NCBI GenBank assembly: GCA_964604305.1
Contig: CAZRYM010000109.1
Span: 1-6,751 of the forward strand
Origin: JASUTC01 sp964604305
GTDB lineage: Bacteria; Thermotogota; Thermotogae; MWEM01
DNA: 6,751 nt
Direction of reading: 5' to 3'
A program made the position numbers and the translations under genes. The notes beneath the pieces are model-generated. The model saw nothing but the letters and a program-made list of their open reading frames with translations. It searched no databases and had not been told where the DNA came from. Position 1 is the stretch's first letter. Each line of letters opens with the position of its first letter. Shown here piece after piece: positions 1 through 5,911 of the stretch.

Positions 1-770
1 AGGTTCCCTTTGAAATGAAGGAGCCTTTGAGGGAAGAGTGCCGACACTTTCTGGATTGCATAAGTCAGAGCCTCAAACCCAAAACCGACGGGGAAGAGGC
101 CCTGGGGGTCCTGAGCGTGCTCGAGGCCTGCCAGGAATCCCTGGAGCAGGAAGGCCGGGCGGTCAGGCTGCAAAGGCCCTCCAGGGACAAACGGGAGCCG
201 GATTACTTTGTTCATGAAACCGCCGTGGTAGACGGGGGCTGCCAAGTGGGCGCGGGGTCCAAGGTCTGGCATTTCGTCCATATCATCAAGGGCAGTAAGA
301 TCGGGCGGGACTGTAACATTGGGCAGAATGTCATGATCGGCCCGGACGTGACCGTCGGGAACAAGGTGAAAATCCAAAACAATGTCTCCGTCTATCCCGG
401 TGTTACCCTGGAGGACGGGGTATTCTGCGGACCCTCCATGGTCTTTACCAATGTGTACAATCCGAGAAGCTATATCCCCAGAAAGGATGAAATCCGTCAG
501 ACCCTCGTCAAGGAAGGCGCCACCCTGGGGGCCAATTCAACCATCGTGTGCGGGCACACCATCGGTCGTTTTGCCTTTATAGGGGCCGGCGCGGCGGTAA
601 TCGACGACGTGCCGGACTACGCCCTTATGGTGGGGAATCCAGCAAAGATCAAGGGATGGATGTGCGAGTGCGGCATCCGGCTTCATTTTGAAAAGGACCG
701 GGCGGTCTGTGATGGGTGCGGGAGGAAGTATAAGAAAGAGAGGCAAACCGTTGAGCCGATCAGGGTTTAA
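1..770 (+). CDS. Gfo/Idh/MocA oxidoreductase C-terminus fused to WbpD/WlbB-type sugar N-acetyltransferase (5' end outside window)
   Basis: The reading frame is open to the left edge (codons from base 3: Val-Pro-Phe-Glu-Met), so the Met at 15 is probably internal. Counting from that Met, residues 4-50 look like the last helices of a Gfo/Idh/MocA sugar dehydrogenase (EPLREECRHFLDC, then KPKTDGEEAL and a helix ending ESLEQEG). From about residue 63 a left-handed beta-helix acyltransferase begins (YFVHETAVVD, VWHFVHI, then IGxxxxIG-type hexapeptide turns to about residue 210, ending VGNPAKIKGW). The tail has C217-x-C219 and C232-x-x-C235, a zinc-ribbon-like pattern seen in WbpD/WlbB relatives. 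In the known pathways a dehydrogenase oxidises C3 of a UDP-sugar acid, an aminotransferase follows, and this enzyme acetylates the 3-amino group using acetyl-CoA in the cytoplasm. The gene is clearly richer in G+C than everything downstream. The acetyltransferase call is strong. The fusion is inferred from the tail only, because the dehydrogenase body is not in view. Confidence 0.88.
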   Translation, partial: VPFEMKEPLREECRHFLDCISQSLKPKTDGEEALGVLSVLEACQESLEQEGRAVRLQRPSRDKREPDYFVHETAVVDGGCQVGAGSKVWHFVHIIKGSKIGRDCNIGQNVMIGPDVTVGNKVKIQNNVSVYPGVTLEDGVFCGPSMVFTNVYNPRSYIPRKDEIRQTLVKEGATLGANSTIVCGHTIGRFAFIGAGAAVIDDVPDYALMVGNPAKIKGWMCECGIRLHFEKDRAVCDGCGRKYKKERQTVEPIRV

Positions 771-907
771 CCGAAAAATATGGTCCTTTGCAGAAATTCA
801 CGCCCTTTGTGCGTAAGTGAGTGGGATAGTCTATGAGACCTTGGATAACCTGCCTGAAAATGTAAAGTTGTTTTTACTCAGGACCCAAGCAAATGAATGA
901 AGTATAT

Positions 908-914
908 GAAGGGA
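908..914 (+). promoter_or_regulatory. Ribosome binding site for the methyltransferase (TTG start)
   Basis: GAAGGGA lies six bases before the TTG at 921, which is ideal Shine-Dalgarno spacing. An in-frame TAA at 915-917 sits between this site and the TTG, so translation in this frame cannot begin further upstream. Together these decide the non-ATG start. Confidence 0.75.
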
Positions 915-920
915 TAAAAT

Positions 921-1844
921 TTGCATTGCCGAATTTGTGATAGTGCTGATCTTTTTTTTAAAATATCAGTTCCAGATATTCGTTTTAAAACTACCAAAAA
1001 AATATTTAATGTTTTTGAATGTAGTAATTGCGGGGTCTTTATTACCTTGGAAGATGATCATATCGTTGACTCAGACAATTACTACTGTTCAGATTATGGT
1101 GCGTTTAAAGGAAAAGATATCAAAAGGGTGGTAAACAATAAAAGAATCGATTTTCGTTTTCTCAGTTTTTTAAATCGAGAGACCTGGGGTTACATTGCGT
1201 CTAATCGTCTTTCATGGATAAAAGATGCAGGTCTTTCTCCAAGGATGAAAGTATTGGATGTCGGTTGTGGAACTGGAAAAATAAGCAGTTTATTGCAACA
1301 CCATTTTGAATGTGATGTTATTGGGATAGAGCCGAACCTCTTGGCCGCGTCAAAAGCCAGAAAGAAAGGATTACGAATCCATAATGGAACGCTGGCTGAT
1401 TTTGAAGGCCACTCGGATTTTGACCTGGTTATTCTTATACATGTCTTAGAGCATTTGGCTTCACCTCTCGAGGACCTGTTACACGTCCGTCGATTATTGA
1501 AACCAGAAGGTCGTTTGGTTATAATTGTTCCGAATGTTGATGGAATTGAAAGAAAAATTTTCCGAAAGTATTGGGACGGGTGGGATATACCCCGACATAT
1601 TCACCATTTTCGTCCCAGATCCTTATGCTATTTGCTTGAAAAAACGAATTTTGAGATAAATTCATTCTATTATGAACAGTATTCTCAGTTTTCCAGAAGC
1701 TTAGCAAATAAAATTTTTAAAGAGTTGCCTTATCACCAAAGAAAAAAAAGATGCAGAATCGATCTTTTTGAAAGCGCTTGGGGCTTCTTTCAAGCCTTAC
1801 TCAAATCATCTTCTTCAATCCAATTGATAGCAACCTGCCACTAA
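921..1844 (+). CDS. Class I SAM-dependent methyltransferase with N-terminal zinc-binding-like Cys4 motif
   Basis: This 307-residue protein probably methylates a sugar or glycan in the cytoplasm. The N-terminus carries C3-x-x-C6 and C34-x-x-C37, a zinc-knuckle arrangement common in methyltransferases of sugar and polysaccharide loci. SAM-binding motif I is VLDVGCGTG (111-119). The acidic residue ending strand 2 is E137 in IGIEP, and the VLEH motif is at 175-178. A post-core signature, WDIPRHIHHF (221-230), is typical of the Methyltransf_23/COG2227-like group found in polysaccharide clusters. The start is TTG, forced by a TAA six bases upstream and supported by a good ribosome binding site. It is the first gene of the A+T-rich block and lies 24 bases before the glycosyltransferase, so it is likely in the same transcript. 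The substrate cannot be read from the sequence. The zinc is inferred from the cysteines. Confidence 0.9.
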   Translation: MHCRICDSADLFFKISVPDIRFKTTKKIFNVFECSNCGVFITLEDDHIVDSDNYYCSDYGAFKGKDIKRVVNNKRIDFRFLSFLNRETWGYIASNRLSWIKDAGLSPRMKVLDVGCGTGKISSLLQHHFECDVIGIEPNLLAASKARKKGLRIHNGTLADFEGHSDFDLVILIHVLEHLASPLEDLLHVRRLLKPEGRLVIIVPNVDGIERKIFRKYWDGWDIPRHIHHFRPRSLCYLLEKTNFEINSFYYEQYSQFSRSLANKIFKELPYHQRKKRCRIDLFESAWGFFQALLKSSSSIQLIATCH

Positions 1845-1868
1845 AGTTATCTCCATACAGCCTATAAA

Positions 1869-2840
1869 ATGAAAGTCGATATAATACTCCCGATATATAA
1901 AGGGAAACGATGGGTTGGTGAGGCTATCGATAGTGTGCTTGCTCAGACTTACAAAAATTGGCATCTCACGATTGTTGATGATGCATCACCTGATGATACG
2001 GCGGAGATCGTGAGCGGATTTTGTGATAAATATCCGGAGCAAATAGCTTTAATGAGATTGAAAGATAATAGGAGGGCCGCAGGGGCCAGAATGAAAGCAA
2101 TCCGCGCAACGAATGGGGATGTGATTGCTTTTTTAGACCAAGATGATCGGTGGCGACCAGAAAAACTTCAAAAACAGATCGGAAAGTTGCAGTCTTCTCC
2201 TTCAGTCCACGCCGTGCATACGGATGTCGAGCATATAGATCATTCCGGTAATATAATCAATGGGTCTTCGGATAACGAGAATATTAAGAGACGCTCTGAT
2301 AACCATAATCAACTGATAGGCCAAGATCTTGCGAAGACAGTGTTTGAAAATAACTGGATTCGCTTGGTTTCCTCTGTTGTTTTACGAAAAAAATTTGAGA
2401 ACGTTGGTGGATTCAATGAAACCCTTTTTGGGGGTGAAGACTGGGAGTTTTGGGTTAGATTCGCAAACCAATGGAATATTGGGTATATCCCTGAGCCTTT
2501 GGTTGAAAGGCGTATTCATAAGAATAACACTTCATCAAAATATAGATATATTAGAACCATGGGGTTATTGAAGTCACTGGAGATTGTTGAAAGCTCATAC
2601 TCGTATCTGGGGCCGTTGATTCCAAAACGGCGTATCAAGCTACTTAAACGGGCTGTCGTATCGGCGCTTGAAAACGCCATGTACAATGAGGCTAAATCCT
2701 TTACCTTGACTCTCAGCCAATTAAAAACTCGGAGTCTCTCAGTTTTTCTTCTTTCAATATTAGTTAGGGTTTGTCCACATAGTGAAGTGTTTAAAAAATT
2801 GGCTTTAAATCCCTATGGAAAAAGATTTTTTTTAAAATAA
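1869..2840 (+). CDS. Family 2 glycosyltransferase (GT-A fold)
   Basis: This 323-residue cytoplasmic or membrane-associated enzyme should transfer a sugar from a nucleotide-sugar donor onto a growing lipid-linked glycan. The N-terminus is a standard GT2 opening (VDIILPIYKG, then SVLAQTYKNW). The nucleotide-binding acidic pair is D37-D38 in VDDASPDD. The metal-binding DxD-type motif is D90-Q-D92-D93 in FLDQDDRW. The likely catalytic-base region is GGED-W (188-192), with D191 the best candidate, followed by a conserved-looking RRIH (214-217). The roughly 100-residue C-terminal tail is helical, has no obvious family motif and may bind acceptor or membrane. No convincing Shine-Dalgarno sequence precedes the ATG, so its translation may depend on the upstream gene. 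The stop codon overlaps the flippase start (TAATG). Donor and linkage cannot be inferred. Confidence 0.93.
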   Translation: MKVDIILPIYKGKRWVGEAIDSVLAQTYKNWHLTIVDDASPDDTAEIVSGFCDKYPEQIALMRLKDNRRAAGARMKAIRATNGDVIAFLDQDDRWRPEKLQKQIGKLQSSPSVHAVHTDVEHIDHSGNIINGSSDNENIKRRSDNHNQLIGQDLAKTVFENNWIRLVSSVVLRKKFENVGGFNETLFGGEDWEFWVRFANQWNIGYIPEPLVERRIHKNNTSSKYRYIRTMGLLKSLEIVESSYSYLGPLIPKRRIKLLKRAVVSALENAMYNEAKSFTLTLSQLKTRSLSVFLLSILVRVCPHSEVFKKLALNPYGKRFFLK

Positions 2841-4330
2841 TGACGAGAAAAAATCATTCCATTGAATTCGGAAAGGATATTTTGGCTTATGGTTTCATGT
2901 CTGCACTTTCCCAGATGAGTGGCTTGTTGCTCCTTCCAATCCTTACTCGAATATATTCAGTCAATGAATATGGTGTTGTAGATATCGTAGCCACATTTAT
3001 TTCACTTGTTACGACGTTGATTAAATGTGCATTACCAAACGCTATAGTAAGATATTTCAGGCAGAAGTCCGAATCTGAGGATGTGCGATATTTTATTTCA
3101 ACCCTATTGGGGTTTACCTTATGTCTTGGGTTGATGGCTATTGCTTTTTTAACTTTCTTTTCCGATTTTTTGGCACAAACTATTTTTAATGATGTGGAAT
3201 CAAAAGAATATATTGTTTTTGGTTGCTGGATATCTTTCTTCCTCGGAATATCAGGGATTCCTATGATGGTTCTTAGAATGGAGCGAAGGATTGTTGCCTA
3301 TAACCTGGTAAACGTTCTATCCACAATATCATATCTTGTTTTGGCTCTATATTTTGTGCTTTTGTTGAAAAGTGGAGTGGAAGGTATCTTTGTCGCTCAA
3401 TTGCTTATTGGGGCGCTAACTTTATTGATAAGCTTGGTCATGATAAGAAAATATCTAACACCGTATTTATCAATAAAAGAATTGAAACTCGCATTAAAAT
3501 ACAGTCTGCCTATGTTTCCGGGAAGGTTAATCGTGTGGATTAACGCTCAAGCAGACCGATTATTGTTGTTAATGTTTTTGGGGCTCGGCGGTGTCGCAAT
3601 TTTTGGAGCCGCGGCCAGGATCGCGAAAATACCACAATTTTTATTATCCGTTTTTCGCCAAGCATGGCAACCTTATTCGATGTTGATATTAGATTCTGAT
3701 GACAGAATGATCGTCTATCGTAGAATGCTAAATTATTATGCCGGAGTATTTTCAATCATTGGAATAATTTGCACAGCTTTTAGCCCGGAAGTATTTGAAA
3801 TATTTTTACCGGCCGATTATCATATGGGATATATGATAATTCCTTGGTTTCTCGGCGCAGAATTTCTTCATGGATCGGCAGTTTTTACAAATCTAGGTAT
3901 GATGATTAGCGAGAAAACCATCGGAATCAGCGCGGCTTCGTCCGCGGGTATTATTCTGAATATTCTAATTGCTTTGGTTTTGATAAAAATCTTCGGAGTC
4001 GTGGGTGCTGCTATCGGTCATTTTGTTTCAGAATTCATCTACACATGCCTGCTGTGGCGATTCTCAGAGGAAAAGCATGCTATTCGTTTCGATTTGAAAA
4101 GTATAATTAGAGTCATTTTTATATATATTATAGGTGCAATTCTGCTTTTAATTGTTTCACATGAAGTTGTCAAGCCGATCTCTCTCTACTGTCGTTTAAT
4201 TTTGGCGCCACTCATTGTTTTTCTTATTGGATATCAAATTTTCGATCGATCAGTTATTGGAACCATTAAGCAATTATTTAATGAGTTGCAAAGCGGTAGA
4301 ATCGCCTCAAAACAAAATTTAAATATTTAA
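2840..4330 (+). CDS. wzx: Wzx-like polysaccharide flippase (MOP/MATE superfamily membrane protein)
   Basis: This is a 496-residue integral inner-membrane protein with about 12-14 hydrophobic segments, for example near residues 20-40, 46-68, 87-109, 125-147, 153-177, 182-202, 245-262, 298-317, 330-352, 362-384, 386-405, 422-440 and 447-468. The opening pattern, with LLLLPILTRIYSVNEYG at 29-45, is characteristic of Polysacc_synt/Wzx exporters. The length fits the family (about 400-500 residues). It would flip undecaprenyl-pyrophosphate-linked repeat units from the cytoplasmic to the periplasmic face. Basic and polar residues inside the membrane part (R228, R240, R260, R273) fit substrate handling in this family. 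The ATG overlaps the stop of the glycosyltransferase by one base, a typical translational-coupling arrangement. The wzx symbol denotes family role. No Wzy polymerase is visible in this window, so the export route is not confirmed. Confidence 0.9.
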   Translation: MTRKNHSIEFGKDILAYGFMSALSQMSGLLLLPILTRIYSVNEYGVVDIVATFISLVTTLIKCALPNAIVRYFRQKSESEDVRYFISTLLGFTLCLGLMAIAFLTFFSDFLAQTIFNDVESKEYIVFGCWISFFLGISGIPMMVLRMERRIVAYNLVNVLSTISYLVLALYFVLLLKSGVEGIFVAQLLIGALTLLISLVMIRKYLTPYLSIKELKLALKYSLPMFPGRLIVWINAQADRLLLLMFLGLGGVAIFGAAARIAKIPQFLLSVFRQAWQPYSMLILDSDDRMIVYRRMLNYYAGVFSIIGIICTAFSPEVFEIFLPADYHMGYMIIPWFLGAEFLHGSAVFTNLGMMISEKTIGISAASSAGIILNILIALVLIKIFGVVGAAIGHFVSEFIYTCLLWRFSEEKHAIRFDLKSIIRVIFIYIIGAILLLIVSHEVVKPISLYCRLILAPLIVFLIGYQIFDRSVIGTIKQLFNELQSGRIASKQNLNI

Positions 4331-4348
4331 TATTAGTAAGAATCTATT

Positions 4349-5800
4349 ATGAAATTGATGCTGTGTAATGACTTATTTTTTGCTTTATCTGAAAAAGAAA
4401 TAACATACTGCCATTGGAAAAGTAATGAACATCTGGAGCGCGGACTCTCAGGTGATACCGACTTGGATATCTTGGTCGAGTCTAAAGATAAAAGTAAATT
4501 TACTAAAATACTTGATGAGCTTTCATTTAGAAAGATTTTTTCTTCACAGAACAAAAGTTATCCCGGAATAGAAGACTATTTAGGTTTTGATCATAAAGAT
4601 GGAAAACTTTGTCACCTCCATGTATATTACAAATTAATTGTTGGACAAAAGTATTTAAAAAACCACCATCTGCCAATCGAATGTATGGTTTTAGATGATC
4701 TCAGGGTATTGAACGATATTTATGTGCCAATCCCTGAGGTAGAGTTGTTACTTTTAATTATACGTTCGGTCATGAAGTTTGGGGCTAGGTCTATTTTACG
4801 ATATATCTTGGCACGCAAACGCAATGTCTTTTCCCAATATGTTTTAAACGAATTTTATTTTTTGCTCAACGAATTTGATGCGAGCAGATTTAAGATTGTA
4901 ACAAGACGACTTAATCTTGGGCTGTCTGAAGACCGCCTTTTAAAATTTATTTATGAAATTAGATGTGGGAAAATTTCTCTTTACAGTATTTTGGCTATGA
5001 GGCGTTATGTCTTTAAAACCCTCAAGCCATTTCGACTTTTAAATCATTTTATGTATTATAGAAAAGCCTTTCCCTTCCATCTTCGCGATCTGCCTGTCAT
5101 TCGACATATTTGGCCAATTCCAAAAAAAACTATCGGTAAGGAAGGAAAGTCATTTGCCCTTGTGGGAGCTGATGGATCAGGCAAATCAACTCTGATAAAT
5201 GATCTAACTGATTGGTTATCTTGGAAACTCCAGGTTGAAAAGTATTATTTTGGTATTCCTAAATCAAAATGGATCAGAACCGTCCAAGTTTTTATCTCCC
5301 TTTTTAACCGTATTTTCGCATCGAAATCAGGTGGTCCCGGGGCACTTGTCTTAGTCTCCATGAGTCAAGAATTGGCTAATGGGTTTTGGCTGCTGATCGC
5401 TCGAATTAGACTGGGAATCTATAAAAAATTCGAGAACTATTCTAGGTCGGGAGGTATCTCCTTGGCTGACCGGTATCCGATATATGAATTATGGGCTATG
5501 CCGGCTCCTATGGATGGACCGAGAATAAGGAAGGAAGGTGGTAATAAATATATGAAATGGGCAAACCTGGAAGAGAAAATATATTATCAAATAGCCTATC
5601 CAACCAAAATATTCTTGCTTAAAACGGATCTTGAGGTTCTTAGAAAAAGAAAAAATGATACTTTTCGGAATACGCACAATATGAAGGCGAGTGCAATTAA
5701 TTCACTCGATGAGACGGATAAAATTTGTGTAATAGATGCAAATCGACCCTATTCCGATGTTCTAAAGGATATTAAACGGAATTTATGGAAAATGCTCTAG
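4349..5800 (+). CDS. Two-domain protein: nucleotidyltransferase-like N-terminus plus thymidylate-kinase-like P-loop C-terminus
   Basis: The protein has 483 residues. The N-terminal module (about 1-130) has YCHWKSNEHL (20-29) followed by SGDTDLDILV (34-43), which resembles the G-x-D-x-D core of polymerase-beta/MNT-type nucleotidyltransferases with D38 and D40 as metal ligands. The next strand reads HLHVYY (89-94), with no obvious third Asp. A helical linker spans about 130-260. The C-terminal module has a Walker A motif VGADGSGKST (272-281), an ADRYPI element (373-378) matching the DR(Y/F) of thymidylate kinases, an unusual MPAPMDGPRI segment (384-393), and a late strand plus basic helix, IFLLKTDLEVLRKRK (421-435), where the LID arginines of thymidylate kinases lie. 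It is far longer than a housekeeping Tmk (about 210 residues), so it is unlikely to be the cell's dTMP kinase. Its place after a flippase gene implies a glycan-related substrate, which is an inference. It starts 18 bases after the flippase. Confidence 0.8.
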   Translation: MKLMLCNDLFFALSEKEITYCHWKSNEHLERGLSGDTDLDILVESKDKSKFTKILDELSFRKIFSSQNKSYPGIEDYLGFDHKDGKLCHLHVYYKLIVGQKYLKNHHLPIECMVLDDLRVLNDIYVPIPEVELLLLIIRSVMKFGARSILRYILARKRNVFSQYVLNEFYFLLNEFDASRFKIVTRRLNLGLSEDRLLKFIYEIRCGKISLYSILAMRRYVFKTLKPFRLLNHFMYYRKAFPFHLRDLPVIRHIWPIPKKTIGKEGKSFALVGADGSGKSTLINDLTDWLSWKLQVEKYYFGIPKSKWIRTVQVFISLFNRIFASKSGGPGALVLVSMSQELANGFWLLIARIRLGIYKKFENYSRSGGISLADRYPIYELWAMPAPMDGPRIRKEGGNKYMKWANLEEKIYYQIAYPTKIFLLKTDLEVLRKRKNDTFRNTHNMKASAINSLDETDKICVIDANRPYSDVLKDIKRNLWKML

Positions 5801-5873
5801 ATTTTTTTTGAAATTCATTTTTTTTGTCTCGATGTTCAGCTATTTTTCTTTTGTGTATTACTGAAAAAATCTA
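5798..5873. repeat. 10-bp perfect inverted repeat flanking most of the gap before the last gene
   Basis: TAGATTTTTT (5798-5807, beginning with the stop codon of the preceding gene) is the exact reverse complement of AAAAAATCTA (5864-5873), with 56 bases between. The arms are largely A/T homopolymer, so chance is a serious possibility. In RNA it could close a long weak stem. No GC-rich stem followed by a U-tract is present, so it is not called a terminator. Confidence 0.3.
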
Positions 5874-5875
5874 TG

Positions 5876-5888
5876 GCCCTAATAGGGC
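5876..5888. repeat. Short palindrome GCCCT-AAT-AGGGC upstream of the second kinase gene
   Basis: This is a perfect 5-bp G+C-rich inverted repeat (6 bp if the A/T pair is counted) within an otherwise A+T-rich spacer. It ends six bases before the AAAGGA ribosome-binding site of the gene at 5912. It could be an operator half-site pair or a small hairpin affecting translation. Nothing in the sequence proves either. Confidence 0.3.
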
Positions 5889-5893
5889 AAGGC

Positions 5894-5899
5894 AAAGGA
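5894..5899 (+). promoter_or_regulatory. Probable ribosome binding site for the second kinase gene (TTG start)
   Basis: AAAGGA is the only purine-rich Shine-Dalgarno-like element before the TTG at 5912. The 12-base spacing is longer than optimal, which with the TTG start suggests modest translation. An in-frame TAG at 5903-5905 excludes an upstream start. Confidence 0.5.
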
Positions 5900-5911
5900 C
5901 TATAGAAATTT

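Noticed and set aside
862..877. GTAAA/TTTAC hairpin before the methyltransferase.
   Set aside because: A 5-bp A+T-rich stem is expected by chance in such sequence, and it lacks a terminator U-tract or riboswitch features.
817..900. Possible 27-codon gene in the gap after the acetyltransferase.
   Set aside because: It has a GTG start, no ribosome binding site and no recognisable motif, so it is kept only as a possible remnant.
1772..1867. An alternative open frame overlapping the methyltransferase 3' end and ending one base before the glycosyltransferase ATG, suggesting a frameshifted C-terminus.
   Set aside because: It is closed upstream by TGA at 1769, so a shift at the A8 run (1742-1749) would not reach it. 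The annotated frame ends in SSSSIQLIAT, which resembles a normal final strand of such methyltransferases.
4349..5800. Housekeeping thymidylate kinase (tmk).
   Set aside because: The kinase module resembles it, but the protein is more than twice the usual length, has an added nucleotidyltransferase-like domain and lies inside a glycan locus.
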